Assembly: GCF_026870155.1 (NCBI RefSeq)
Contig: NZ_CP113975.1
Span: 558,001 to 622,000 of the forward strand
Direction of reading: 5' to 3'
DNA: 64,000 bases
Origin: Flavobacterium marginilacus
GTDB taxonomy: Bacteria > Bacteroidota > Bacteroidia > Flavobacteriales > Flavobacteriaceae
Numbering within the stretch: position 1 is the first letter of the stretch; every line of letters begins with the position of its first letter. Under the pieces are notes generated by a model. It worked only from the letters and a program-made list of their open reading frames with translations, searched no databases and had not been told where the DNA came from. A program made the translations under genes and the position numbers. Shown here in pieces: positions 17,371 through 28,100 of the stretch.

Positions 17371-17390
17371 AGACGCAATTTATTGCGTCT
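17371..17390. repeat. Palindrome AGACGCAAT-tt-ATTGCGTCT
   Basis: A perfect 9-bp inverted repeat just after metH part 1. The rest of the 221-bp gap holds two more small hairpins (GTCAGT/ACTGAC near 17423 and AGAAATCTTCAAA/TTTGAGGATTTTCT near 17508-17537). It could end the metH1 transcript, but no strong T run follows the first palindrome. Confidence 0.55.
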
Positions 17391-17582
17391 AACACAGAAG
17401 TAATTCATAACGATAGCTTATCGTCAGTTGCCGACTGACGAATTGGAAATTTCCTAGAGATAAATTATTCATAGGAAGAGAAATAAATTTTGATTGAATT
17501 GAAAAAAAGAAATCTTCAAAAGGTTTGAGGATTTTCTTGAAAAAAATAATAGGTTACAATTTGTAATTAATTGAAATAAACA

Positions 17583-18584
17583 ATGAGCCTAGAAAAGCAA
17601 CCATATAGTGAATTAATTGGTAAAATTGGCGGTTTGTTACAGCAAGGAAGACAACAGGCTTTGCAATCGGTCAATACTATTTTGGTGCAGACTTATTGGT
17701 TTATTGGACAACATATTGTAGAGTTTGAACAAAACGGAAATCAAAAGGCGGAATATGGCAGTCAATTGTTTGAACGCCTTTCGAATGATTTAACGTTTGC
17801 ACATGGCAAAGGTTTTAGCAGATCAAACCTTTTGTATATGCGTAAGTTATACTTGTCTTTTCCAATAAGTGAGACACTGTCTCACTTATTGACTTGGAGT
17901 CATTATTTTGAAATTTTGAAAGCCGATTCAGAGTTGGAAATTAGTTTTTACAGCAAACAATGCGAACATGAAAGATGGAGTGTGAGGGAACTAAAACGCC
18001 AAATAAAAAGTTCGTTGTTTGAAAGATTGGCTTTAAGCAAAGACAAGGAAGGAGTTTTGAAATTGGCAAAAGAAGGACACATTGTAGAAAATCCTGAAGA
18101 CCTGATAAAGGATCCTTTTGTATTGGATTTTCTGAATATCCCAGAGCAATATCAATATTTAGAAAATGAACTAGAAGAAAAAATCATTTCCAATCTGCAG
18201 CAGTTTATTATGGAAATGGGTAAGGGATTTGCTTTTATTGGCAGACAATATCGAATGAGTATTGGAGGAAAACATTTCTATTTGGATTTACTTTTTTATC
18301 ATAGAATACTAAAATGTTTTGTTTTGGTAGATTTGAAGCGAGGAGAAATAGATCACCAAGATATTGGTCAAATGAATCTGTATTTGAATTATTTCAAAAA
18401 GGAAGAAGCAACAGAAGGAGACAATGAGCCAATAGGAATTGTTTTGGGTGCGCATAAAAACCATATTTTAGTTGAATATGCTACAGATAGTATTACCAAT
18501 AAAGTCTTGTTGAGCAAGTATCAATCGTATTTGCCTGACAAAAAAACACTTCAAAATCAATTGGATAAATTATTGGAAAATTAA
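17583..18584 (+). CDS. PD-(D/E)XK nuclease-like YhcG/DUF1016 family protein
   Basis: A 333-residue protein with an N-terminal DUF1016 region (YWFIGQHIVEFEQNG, YGSQLFERLSNDLT, GFSRSNLLYMRKLY, about 35-170) and a C-terminal YhcG nuclease-like domain: FIGRQYRMSIGGKHFYLDLLFYHR then FVLVDLKRGEI, giving a D...DLK core at about 233-253, and GIVLGAHKN. Members are frequent in variable gene islands and their function is not settled. It separates the two metH genes, has no link to methionine synthesis, and is followed directly by a structured repeat, which suggests a later insertion. Confidence 0.88.
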   Translation: MSLEKQPYSELIGKIGGLLQQGRQQALQSVNTILVQTYWFIGQHIVEFEQNGNQKAEYGSQLFERLSNDLTFAHGKGFSRSNLLYMRKLYLSFPISETLSHLLTWSHYFEILKADSELEISFYSKQCEHERWSVRELKRQIKSSLFERLALSKDKEGVLKLAKEGHIVENPEDLIKDPFVLDFLNIPEQYQYLENELEEKIISNLQQFIMEMGKGFAFIGRQYRMSIGGKHFYLDLLFYHRILKCFVLVDLKRGEIDHQDIGQMNLYLNYFKKEEATEGDNEPIGIVLGAHKNHILVEYATDSITNKVLLSKYQSYLPDKKTLQNQLDKLLEN

Positions 18585-18601
18585 ATGTATTGGAGAATAC
18601 C

Positions 18602-18693
18602 GCGTGAGGGATAGCAGTGAAAAGCCCACAGTCTCGTCCTTTTTGACGAGACGAGGACTTGAAACGGATAGCCCGACCCTTGTGGTCACGCCC
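18602..18693. repeat. Structured intergenic repeat, copy B
   Basis: The outer stem GCGTGA (18602-18607)/TCACGC (18686-18691) encloses the loop GGGATAGCAG / CGGATAGCCC and an apical hairpin GTCTCGTC (18631-18638)/GACGAGAC (18645-18652). It has the same ends and internal loop as copy A (1262-1377) with a different apical hairpin. Confidence 0.65.
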
Positions 18694-18792
18694 AAAATAG
18701 AAATACTTTCAAGGCTTTAGAAACCTTGAAAAAAACATAGAATAAAAACTCAGAATCTAAGCATCTTAGAAACTCAGTAACTCAAAAAAGAA

Positions 18793-21468
18793 ATGAAAGA
18801 AAAAAGAAGAAACCTTGTATTGTCGGGATTAGAACCGTTAATCATCACGCCGGAAAGCGTATTTGTGAATGTTGGGGAGCGTACCAATGTGACGGGTTCC
18901 AGAAAGTTCCTTCGATTGATCAAGGAGGAAAAATATGAGGAAGCGCTCGATATTGCGAGACAGCAGGTAGAAGGCGGGGCGCAGATTGTCGATATCAATA
19001 TGGACGAGGGGATGCTTGACGGTGTATATGCGATGACCAAATTCCTGAATCTGATTGCTGCCGAGCCGGATATTTCGCGTGTACCGCTTATGATCGACAG
19101 TTCGAAGTGGGAAATCATTGAGGCTGGTTTGAAAGTCGTGCAGGGGAAATGTGTGGTTAACTCGATTTCGTTAAAGGAAGGAGAAGAGGCTTTTATCCAT
19201 CATGCTCAGTTAATAAAACGCTACGGTGCGGCGGCCATTATTATGGCTTTTGACGAAGTAGGACAAGCTGATAACTTTGAGCGCAGAGTTGAAATCTGCC
19301 AGCGTTCGTATGATATTTTGGTAAATAAAGTTGGTTTTCCTCCGCAGGATATCATCTTCGATCTGAACATATTTCCAGTGGCAACTGGTATGGAAGAACA
19401 CCGTTTGAATGCTTTGGATTTCTTTAGAGGAACCAAATGGGTTCGCGAGCATCTGCCTCACGCGCACATCAGTGGCGGGGTGAGTAACGTTTCGTTTTCG
19501 TTTCGAGGGAATGATGTGGTGAGAGAAGCGATGCACTCGGTTTTCCTATATCATGCGATTCAGAACGGAATGACGATGGGAATTGTAAATCCGGAGATGC
19601 TGACGATTTATGACGATATTCCAAAAGATTTGCTGGAGTATGTTGAAGATGTAATTTTGGACAGACGTGATGATGCTACAGAACGTTTGCTGGATTTTGC
19701 CGACAGTGTAAAAGGAGAGGGAAAAACCAATGAAAAAGCGGTACAGGAGTGGCGTTCAGGAACTTTTCAGGAACGTATCACACACGCTTTAGTAAAAGGG
19801 ATTGATGAATTTATTGAGGTTGATGTTGAAGAAGCAAGATTGGCAGCCACGAAACCTATCGAAGTAATTGAAATCAACCTGATGACGGGAATGAACGTTG
19901 TTGGTGATTTGTTTGGTTCGGGGAAAATGTTTTTACCGCAGGTGGTAAAATCGGCCCGTGTTATGAAAAAAGCGGTGGCTTATTTACTGCCTTTTATTGA
20001 AGCTTCAAAACAAGCGGGTGACAAACAAGGTAACGGAAAAATCCTGATGGCAACTGTAAAAGGCGACGTACACGATATTGGTAAAAATATTGTTTCTGTG
20101 GTATTGGCTTGTAACAATTATGAGATAGTAGATTTAGGCGTAATGGTGCCTCCCGAAAAAATTGTTGCAGCTGCTATCGAACACAACGTAGATATTATTG
20201 GATTGAGCGGACTGATCACGCCGTCGTTGGATGAAATGGTCTATCTCGCAAAAGAATTGGATAAAAGAGATATTACCATTCCAGTGATGATTGGGGGAGC
20301 AACGACTTCGCGTGCGCATACAGCTGTGAAAATTGCACCGCAATACAAATCGACTGTGATTCACGTAAATGATGCTTCGAGAGCGGTTACCGTGGCCGGA
20401 AATTTATTGGATCATAACCGAAAAATATATGCAAGCGATATTCGTGCCGAATACGATGCGTTTAGAGAAACTTTCCTGAACCGTTCGCGCGACAAGAATT
20501 TCCTAACAATCGAACAGGCTCGTAAAAACAAATTACAATTGGATTGGAAACATTTCGAACCTGTTAAGCCAAAAGTGATTGGCGAACAGATTATCGAAGT
20601 GGATTTGGATGTACTGGTTCCTTATATTGACTGGACTCCGTTTTTCAGAACTTGGGAATTGTTCGGGAAATACCCTGCGATTTTGACTGATGATGTTGTA
20701 GGCGAACAAGCTACTTCTGTTTTTAAAGATGCGCAGGCAATGTTAGAAGTAATTTTGAAAGAAAAGAAATTACAGGCAAAAGGTATTTACGGAATTTTCC
20801 CTGCGAATCAAATCAATGATGATGATATTGAGCTGACAGATGAAAACGGAAAGTCATTACAGACATTTTTGACTTTGCGTCAGCAGTCACAAAAAACAAA
20901 AGGAGCTCCAAATATCGCATTGGCCGATTTTATTGCTCCAAAAGACAGCGGAAAAGTGGATTATATGGGAGCGTTCTGCGTAACCACTGGTTTTGGTGTT
21001 GACGAATGGGCGGCCGAATTCGAAAAAGATCTGGACGATTACAATTCGATTATGGTTAAAGCTTTGGCAGATCGTTTCGCAGAAGCATTCGCCGAATATC
21101 TGCACGAAAAAATCCGTAAGGAAATCTGGGGTTATGCATCGGATGAGGTGTTGAGCAAAGAAGCACTTATTGACGAAGATTATAAAGGAATCCGTCCGGC
21201 ACCGGGTTATCCTGCCTGTCCGGATCACTTGGAAAAACCAACCATTTGGAAACTTTTGAATGTAGAAAAAGAAATAGGAGTAACCTTAACCGAAAGTATG
21301 GCAATGTGGCCGGCTTCATCGGTTTCGGGATATTATTTTGGAAATCCTGACAGTAAGTATTTTGGTCTTGGAAAAATAAAAGAAGATCAAGTTATTGATT
21401 ACGCCAAAAGAAGAAACGTTCCAACGGATTACGCAATGAAATGGCTGAATCCTAATATTGCAGATTAA
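18793..21468 (+). CDS. metH: Methionine synthase part 2: folate-, B12- and activation domains
   Basis: Carries the rest of cobalamin-dependent methionine synthase. The 891 residues contain the pterin-binding barrel ([15 protein letters not shown], about 25-39; [27 protein letters not shown]), a cap, the B12 domain with the lower-axial ligand His427 in GDVHDIGKN and [14 protein letters not shown], and the SAM-binding activation domain ([33 protein letters not shown]). It must pair with the product of 16360-17361. No riboswitch is seen directly upstream; the 208-bp gap holds repeat copy B and short-word repeats. Confidence 0.97.
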   Translation: MKEKRRNLVLSGLEPLIITPESVFVNVGERTNVTGSRKFLRLIKEEKYEEALDIARQQVEGGAQIVDINMDEGMLDGVYAMTKFLNLIAAEPDISRVPLMIDSSKWEIIEAGLKVVQGKCVVNSISLKEGEEAFIHHAQLIKRYGAAAIIMAFDEVGQADNFERRVEICQRSYDILVNKVGFPPQDIIFDLNIFPVATGMEEHRLNALDFFRGTKWVREHLPHAHISGGVSNVSFSFRGNDVVREAMHSVFLYHAIQNGMTMGIVNPEMLTIYDDIPKDLLEYVEDVILDRRDDATERLLDFADSVKGEGKTNEKAVQEWRSGTFQERITHALVKGIDEFIEVDVEEARLAATKPIEVIEINLMTGMNVVGDLFGSGKMFLPQVVKSARVMKKAVAYLLPFIEASKQAGDKQGNGKILMATVKGDVHDIGKNIVSVVLACNNYEIVDLGVMVPPEKIVAAAIEHNVDIIGLSGLITPSLDEMVYLAKELDKRDITIPVMIGGATTSRAHTAVKIAPQYKSTVIHVNDASRAVTVAGNLLDHNRKIYASDIRAEYDAFRETFLNRSRDKNFLTIEQARKNKLQLDWKHFEPVKPKVIGEQIIEVDLDVLVPYIDWTPFFRTWELFGKYPAILTDDVVGEQATSVFKDAQAMLEVILKEKKLQAKGIYGIFPANQINDDDIELTDENGKSLQTFLTLRQQSQKTKGAPNIALADFIAPKDSGKVDYMGAFCVTTGFGVDEWAAEFEKDLDDYNSIMVKALADRFAEAFAEYLHEKIRKEIWGYASDEVLSKEALIDEDYKGIRPAPGYPACPDHLEKPTIWKLLNVEKEIGVTLTESMAMWPASSVSGYYFGNPDSKYFGLGKIKEDQVIDYAKRRNVPTDYAMKWLNPNIAD

Positions 21469-21624
21469 AAATAGTCATAAAGTCAAAAGTCATAAAGTCT
21501 CAAAGGATATGGCTTTCGAAATTCAAACTTTAAGATTAAAAATATCGTTGATTAAAAATATAGTCGTAAAAGGCATAAAGAGAGTGACTTTTGACTTTCG
21601 ACTTTCAAACTTTAAGACCTAATA

Positions 21625-22581
21625 ATGAAAGTAACAGAACATATAGAAAAAGCCAAAGGAGAAACATTATTTTCTTTCGAAATTATACCGCCTCAAAAAG
21701 GGAAAAGCATTCAGGAACTGTATGACAATATCGATCCGCTGATGGAGTTCAAACCGCCATTTATTGATGTAACTACTTCCCGTGAGGAATATATTTACAT
21801 TGACAAAGGAAATGGTCTGCTGGACAAAAAACTGACCAGAATGCGTCCGGGAACTTTGGGGATTTGCGCTTCTATTAAGCATAAATACCAAGTGGATACC
21901 GTGCCACATTTGCTTTGCGGAGGATTTACCAAAGAAGAAACTGAGTATATGCTGGTGGATTGTCATTACTTGGGGATCAACAACGTAATGGCGCTTCGCG
22001 GTGATGCAATGAAAGATGAACAGTCTTTTGTGCCAAAAGAGGGAGGAAATAATTTTGCAGTGGATTTAGTTACACAAATCAATCAGCTGAATTGCGGAAA
22101 ATATCTGCATGATGTTATGGATATCGATAACAAAGCAGATTTTTGCATTGGTGTGGCAGGCTATCCGGAGAAACATTTAGAATCCCCTTCTTTGCAGACT
22201 GATTTGAAAAGATTAAAAGAAAAAGTAGATGCAGGTGCCGATTATGTGGTGACACAAATGTTTTTTGACAATTCTAAATATTTCGAATTTGTAAAAAAAG
22301 CAAGAGAAATGGGAATTACAGTTCCAATCATTCCAGGAATCAAGCCTATTGCGGTACAAAAACATCTGCAGATTTTACCTCAGATTTTCAGAATAGATTT
22401 GCCGGAAGATTTGATAAATGCTGTTGATAATTGTAAAAACAATGCTGAAATCCGTCAAGTAGGAATCGAATGGGCTATTCAGCAGTCTATCGAACTGAAA
22501 GCGGCGGGAGTTCCTGTTCTGCATTATTATTCAATGGGGAAATCAGAAAACATCAGACAGATAGCGAGCCAGATTTTTTAA
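21625..22581 (+). CDS. metF: Methylenetetrahydrofolate reductase
   Basis: Makes the 5-methyl-THF used by MetH. The 318-residue FAD-dependent TIM barrel starts with SFEIIPPQKGKSIQELYD, where the Glu is the usual catalytic acid, and has FIDVTTSREE, GTLGICASIKHKY, PHLLCGG, NVMALRGD, GVAGYPEKH and TQMFFDNSKYFEFV. It follows metH2 after a 156-bp short-word spacer and is followed by a strong terminator, ending the methionine block. Confidence 0.96.
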   Translation: MKVTEHIEKAKGETLFSFEIIPPQKGKSIQELYDNIDPLMEFKPPFIDVTTSREEYIYIDKGNGLLDKKLTRMRPGTLGICASIKHKYQVDTVPHLLCGGFTKEETEYMLVDCHYLGINNVMALRGDAMKDEQSFVPKEGGNNFAVDLVTQINQLNCGKYLHDVMDIDNKADFCIGVAGYPEKHLESPSLQTDLKRLKEKVDAGADYVVTQMFFDNSKYFEFVKKAREMGITVPIIPGIKPIAVQKHLQILPQIFRIDLPEDLINAVDNCKNNAEIRQVGIEWAIQQSIELKAAGVPVLHYYSMGKSENIRQIASQIF

Positions 22582-22609
22582 ATAAAGGATTATTGTTAAT
22601 TTCAAATTG

Positions 22610-22650
22610 AATACCCGATTGGTTATTATTAACCGATCGGGTATTTTTTT
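22610..22650 (+). terminator. Intrinsic terminator after metF
   Basis: AATACCCGATtGGTT (22610-22624) pairs with AACCgATCGGGTATT (22631-22645), followed by a run of Ts. Confidence 0.9.
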
Positions 22651-22904
22651 AATCTTAAATAAAAGATTAGTAGCCTAACCGCTCGATGAAATAAAAAAAG
22701 AACCACATAGACACATAGATTTAATCACTCGTCAAAGAATAGATAGAAATAGCTCTATTTTTCACATAGATTGAATATATGAAACAGTAAAACGTCTATC
22801 AAAGTTTTTTTAAACATAAAATGGTTAAAAATAATTTTATCCAACGAGTTAACCCAACTTCCATTAAAATTTAAAAAGGTATTAAGAGAGTTATCGAAAT
22901 AATT

Positions 22905-23100
22905 AGGATGCACGGCATTCACATTTAAAAAAAGATAAACACGAATTTCACCAATTAACACTAATTCTTATCAAAATTGAAATCAAATTTTACAACTTTT
23001 ACAGTTTCGAATATTTTGTGTAATTAAACAGCGATCTTAATTCGTGCAAATTAGTGTAATTCGTGTTAGAAACTTTTAAAAGCGAATGCCGTGATTAGGA
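22905..23100. repeat. Nested inverted repeats in the 512-bp gap before the esterase gene
   Basis: Outer arms CACGGCATTC (22911-22920) and GAATGCCGTG (23084-23093) enclose inner arms with AACACGAATT / AATTCGTGTT and AACACTAATT / AATTAGTGT. ATTAGGATGC occurs directly next to both ends (22902 and 23095). I see no gene in 22651-23162. The layout resembles a decayed small mobile or REP-type element. Confidence 0.5.
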
Positions 23101-23162
23101 TGCGGTAAATTATAAATGTTTTGTAGTATATTTAGGAGTTGTTATTTTTTAAAAAGTCTTGA

Positions 23163-24020
23163 ATGAAAACAATGCTGAAACTATATATCTGTTTATTTTT
23201 TTTAACTATTTGCTGTAAAGGTTCTGCTCAGGAAAATGGTTTGAAAATTTTTCTATGGGAAAATGGTGCTCCGGGTTTTGAAAATCGTAAAAATGAGCCA
23301 GAACAAGCCAAAGACTGGTGGGTAAGAAACATTCATAATCCATCGATAACGGCTTATTTTCCAGAAAAACCAAATGGTATGGCTGTTCTCATTTGCCCAG
23401 GTGGAGGTCATGAAAATTTGGTTTTTAACTCCGAAGGGAAAGATGCAGCGGCGTATTTTACTAGTATTGGCGTAACTGCTTTTGTCCTTAAATACCGTTT
23501 AGCAAGAGAAGCTGGATCTCCTTATAAATTGGAAATTCATGTCAAGCAGGATGTAGAAAGAGCGATGCGTTTGATAAGAAGCAAAGCGGTCGAATTTAAA
23601 ATTGATCCAAACAGAATAGGCGTAATGGGATTTTCTGCCGGAGGAGAAGTAGCAGCCATGGTCGCTTATAATTCTAAAAATACATTAGAAAATGGTTCAG
23701 ACGCTGTCGATAAACAAGATGCACAGCCTAATTTTCAAATATTGATATATCCCGGTCCATTATTTATTCCTAAAGAAATCAAGTCCGATGCTCCTCCTGC
23801 ATTTTTATGTGCAGCAAATGATGATCTCTGCTGTTCTTCGCCTATTGTAGAACTGCTGAATGGGTACCGCAAAGCAAATGTTTCAGTAGAAATGCATTTG
23901 TATTCCAAAGGCGGACATGCTTTTAATATGGGCAAAAGAGCGAAAACCAATGCGTTGAAAACATGGCCGCAGCGATTAACAGATTGGTTTGAGGATAATA
24001 ATTATTTTTTGAAGCAGTAA
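23163..24020 (+). CDS. Secreted alpha/beta hydrolase (acetylxylan-esterase-like)
   Basis: A 285-residue protein with a signal peptide (MKTMLKLYICLFFLTICCKGSAQ). It has the oxyanion block ICPGGGHENL (about 79), the nucleophile elbow GFSAGGEVAAM (Ser about 159), an acid in ANDDLCC and a late His in GGHAFNMGKR. This is the BD-FAE/Abhydrolase_3 type, which removes acetyl or feruloyl groups from plant polysaccharides. The N-terminal half of the gene at 43036-44841 is related. It lies alone after a long non-coding stretch, so its partner genes are not evident. Confidence 0.85.
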   Translation: MKTMLKLYICLFFLTICCKGSAQENGLKIFLWENGAPGFENRKNEPEQAKDWWVRNIHNPSITAYFPEKPNGMAVLICPGGGHENLVFNSEGKDAAAYFTSIGVTAFVLKYRLAREAGSPYKLEIHVKQDVERAMRLIRSKAVEFKIDPNRIGVMGFSAGGEVAAMVAYNSKNTLENGSDAVDKQDAQPNFQILIYPGPLFIPKEIKSDAPPAFLCAANDDLCCSSPIVELLNGYRKANVSVEMHLYSKGGHAFNMGKRAKTNALKTWPQRLTDWFEDNNYFLKQ

Positions 24021-24157
24021 ATAATTGGATATATAAGTCCTGCTCTTCCCTAAATCTTTCCTTATTAAAAAAGACAAAGGCAATTGATGGCCAGCTAGGA
24101 GCAGAGAATAGTTTTTTAGCTGTTATTAATAATTTAAGAACTGCTAAATGACTAATT

Positions 24158-24187
24158 TTGGAGCGTCACATTAAAATACTATATTTG
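24158..24187 (+). promoter_or_regulatory. Promoter of the repeat lipoprotein gene
   Basis: TTG (24158-24160), 19 bp, then TATATTTG (24180-24187): an exact consensus with ideal spacing, 26 bp upstream of the ATG. Confidence 0.8.
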
Positions 24188-24213
24188 ATTTTATTATCAT
24201 AGATTTTTCCCCA

Positions 24214-24864
24214 ATGAAACCTATTTACTATACTTTTTTAGCGGCAGTAATTACAATAACGTCTTGTAAAAACAATGATGAAGAAAAGGATAAGTCTATT
24301 CCAAAAGTAATCACGCCATTTACGCAGCAAACAGCTGTTACTGCACAGACTAGTCAGCAGACTGCTCCGCAACAGCATAATTTATTTCACGAAAATAACG
24401 CTGTTGGGACTCCATCAGTCGCAGCAGGTGTAAATCCGGCACACGGACAGCCAAATCACCGTTGCGATATTCCAGTGGGAGCTCCATTGAATTCTCCAGT
24501 TAACGGGACAGCTGCTCCGCAGACCAATCAGGTGCCGATGCAGCCACAAGTTCAGACTATAACACAATCTGTCGTAAAAACGCCAAGAGGAATGAATCCG
24601 CCTCACGGACAGCCAAATCACCGCTGTGATATTCCAGTAGGGGCACCATTAAACTCAAAACCTGCTGCAACGGCATCAACAGCTGTAACACCAGCACCAG
24701 CCTCCGGTGTAGTAAGTAAAAATATTACTGTTCAGCCTCCAGTTCCAGAATTATTATCCACAAGTTCCACAAATGTTGAAACTGCAGACGGAATGAATCC
24801 ACCACATGGAAAACCAGGACACCGCTGTGATATTGCTGTTGGAGCACCTTTACCCAAAAGTTAG
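24214..24864 (+). CDS. Lipoprotein with three HGQPNHRCDIPVGAPL-type repeats
   Basis: A 216-residue lipoprotein of unknown function. The signal sequence ends in a lipobox-like TITSC (Cys18). The rest is Thr/Pro/Gln/Ala-rich linker carrying three copies of a motif of about 23 residues at 72-94, 126-148 and 193-215, each with NPxHGxPxHRCDIxVGAPL. Each repeat keeps two His and one Cys, which could bind metal or haem or be modified, but no activity is known to me. The linkers look disordered. It has its own consensus promoter and no operon partner. Confidence 0.75.
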   Translation: MKPIYYTFLAAVITITSCKNNDEEKDKSIPKVITPFTQQTAVTAQTSQQTAPQQHNLFHENNAVGTPSVAAGVNPAHGQPNHRCDIPVGAPLNSPVNGTAAPQTNQVPMQPQVQTITQSVVKTPRGMNPPHGQPNHRCDIPVGAPLNSKPAATASTAVTPAPASGVVSKNITVQPPVPELLSTSSTNVETADGMNPPHGKPGHRCDIAVGAPLPKS

Positions 24865-24973
24865 TTTTTGGAGAATATTTCAATGAAAAGAGTCATGCAG
24901 ATTTATTGGTTTCAAATGTAGGCTAGAACCTGTAATTTCACTGTATTTTCTTTTTAGGTTTTAAAAAGACTGT

Positions 24974-25000
24974 CACAAATTGCTAATTGTGCAATTTGTG
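24974..25000. repeat. Hairpin CACAAATTGC/GCAATTTGTG in the 326-bp gap
   Basis: A perfect 10-bp stem (24974-24983 with 24991-25000) about 110 bp after the lipoprotein gene; it may terminate that transcript, though no T run follows. The rest of 24865-25190 shows nothing else convincing. Confidence 0.5.
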
Positions 25001-25190
25001 GCAAATAAATAAGCCCAACAGCCTTACAAACTTTAAGTCTGCTAACCAAACTGTTGATATCAAGTCCATACGCAGTTTATTTTTTAATAGATAAGTATTT
25101 AATTTCTATCGATTAATAGTACTGACTGGTATAAGATTTTTGAAAATATATTTCTTATAAGGTAGTTTTACTTTATTAAACTACTCTGTT

Positions 25191-28100
25191 TTGAATTTCA
25201 AATACCTTATTACACTGCTGATTAGCGTTTTTTTATTCCCTCAATTGCATGCTCAGTTATGTACAGGCAGTTTGGGTGACCCTGTTGTTAAATTAGATTT
25301 TGGTTCAGGAACGTCGATTCACGGAAGTGCATTAGGGACAGGGATTACGAGTTATACTTATACTACAGCAAATTTTCCAAGCGATGGTTCCTATACCGTC
25401 GAAAGTACTACAAATACGCCCGGAACTTGGTGGACAACCACAGATCATACAGGCGGAGGGTACATGATGGTGGTTAATGCCAGTTTTTCGACTACTGATT
25501 ATTTTTATAAAAATACGGTTTCGGGTTTGTGCGCAGGCACTACTTATGAGTTTGCCGCCTGGATTATGAATCTTTTGAGAAGCCAGGATAATAGTCCGCC
25601 TAATATCACTTTTACAATTGAATCAGCTGACGGAACAATTTTAGGTACATATAATACAGGTAATATTGGGCTGTCAAGCAGTGCTGTATGGAAACAATAC
25701 GGATTTTTTTTTACGACTCCTTCGGGTGTTGATACTGTTGTGATCCGAATGCGGAATAACAAAGCGGGTGCTGCTCCGGGGAATGATATTGCTTTGGATG
25801 ATATTACTTTCAGAGCCTGCGGGCCTACTGTAACTTCGGAAATTGTTGATCAGTCGGTAACTAATTTAGATGTATGTGAGGGTGAATCAAAATCGATAAC
25901 ACTTAGTGGTTCTGTCTCATCTTCTGCTTATACAACGGTTGGTTATCAATGGCAGAACAGTACTGACGGAGGAATAACATGGGCTGATATTCCGGGAGCA
26001 AATAATGCTGCTTATACTTTTGTCTCAGGTGCTGTGGGTACTTATAAATACCGGTTGGCAACTGCAGACAGTTCGAATATCAGCTCGACTAACTGCCGTG
26101 TTTTTTCTAACGAAATAACGATTAATGTAAAATCAGGACCGATATCGCCCACTGTAGAAACAATACAGCCCAATTGTGATGTGCCTTCGGGAACGATTAC
26201 TGTAACAGCACCAGCAGGACTTTTGTATAGTGTGGATGGTGTAAATTATCAGTCATCGATGACTTTTTCAGGTTTGGCTGGCGGTGATTATAAGGTTACT
26301 GCAAAAAGTTCCAGCTGTGTTTCGAGTCCCGTTGCGGCTCATATTAATTTGAAAGCTGTTTCTAGTGCTGTCCCTGCGATAGATATTATTCAGCCTGTAA
26401 TTTGTAACAACCCTTTTGGTACGATCACAGTTACCAGTTTGGATGCTGAGTATAGTTTTGATGATGGATTAACTTGGCAGACCAGTAATGTAAAGACAGG
26501 ATTTCTTCCTGGCGAATATTTGGTCAAAACTCGAAATAGCAGTTTATGTGAAAAAACGGCAATCACCGCCACGATTCTTGTTCCGCCAGGATATCCGCCA
26601 ACACCGACAGTGAGCGTTACACAGCCAGATTGCAGTACATCAACAGGAACTATAATTGTTTCAGATAATGCAGCTTCATATAGTTTTGACGGAGGACAGA
26701 ACTGGACTGCAAGCCCTAGTAAAACGGGTTTAGTCCCAAATATTTATCCAGTTTTGATAAAAAACACAATTGGATGTATTTCGCTAGTGGCAAATGAAGT
26801 CGAAATCAAAGCTTTTGTAAATACCGAACCGCTTCCAACAGCAGCTACACAGACTTTTTGTGTACAGCAAAATGCAGCTATTGGCGACATTGCTATATCC
26901 GGAACAAATGTTAAATGGTACGATGCTGTTACCAATGGAAATTTGCTGGCTGGTACAACAATACTGCAGAGTAAAACATATTATGCATCTCAGACAATAA
27001 CGACATGCGAAAGCTTACGTCTTCCTGTAGTAGTGAACATTCAAAAAACTCCAGTTCCAGCGGGAGATTCAGTGCAGAATTTTTGTATCACACAAAAACC
27101 ATCAATTGCTAATTTAGCAGTTATGGGCTCATCAATAATCTGGTATGATCAGGCAGCAGGCGGAACAGTTCTGCCAGTTACTACAAATTTAGTAAATGGA
27201 GTAACCTATTATGCAAGCCAAACGGTTAACGGCTGTGAAAGCATCAGCAGGCTGGCAGTTTCGGCATCGATAGTTGTTCCAAGTCTGGCTGTAAATGATA
27301 CTGCAGATTTTATTTGTGATAGCGCAGGCGACAGTTCGGAACAAGTAGACTTAATGGTTTATAATTCAAAAATAGCTTCTTGCAGCAGCTGTACTTTTAC
27401 GTATTTTACATCATTGTCCGGAGCAGAAAATCAATCTGCAGCCGATCAGATTACTGCTTCTGCAAATTATAATCTGGCATCTGGGACTTCAATAGTGTAT
27501 GTCCGAATTGATTCTAATGATAAATGTTATCAAATTGGCAGGCTGACTCTGACACTCGTGAATGAGCCAGTTATTTCAATACCCGACAGTATTCCTGTCT
27601 GCGAAAATTATGATATTACTATAAATGCAGGTACTGGTTTTGACAGTTATTTGTGGTCAACTTTGGAAACTACTCCTTCTATAAAGATTTCAAATGCGGG
27701 AGCTTATTCGGTGACAGTAACTCAGAATCATGGGAATACAGTTTGTTCCGCAGTTAAGAATTTTATGGTAGTGTTATCTAATGTGGCTGTAGTAACTACC
27801 GAAACCCAAGATTGGACAGATACCGAAAATGTTATTGCTGTGTATGTTTCCAGTTCAAGCGTAGGGAACTACGAATATTCGCTGGACGGAATTACGTATC
27901 AGGACAGTAATACTTTTTCGGGATTATTAAGCGGAGATTATATGGTTTATGTCCGAGACAAAAATGGATGCGGCATAACCAGTCAGGAAGTTTATATTTT
28001 GAATTATCCAAAATTTTTCACGCCTAATGGAGATGGATATAATGACAGCTGGGCAATACGGTTTTCAGCATCTGAGCCCAAACTCATGGTCAAAATATTT

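Noticed and set aside
16360..21468. metH broken by a frameshift or by an insertion inside the coding sequence
   Set aside because: Both halves begin and end at domain borders, and a two-gene MetH is normal in this group; only the gene lying between them is unusual.
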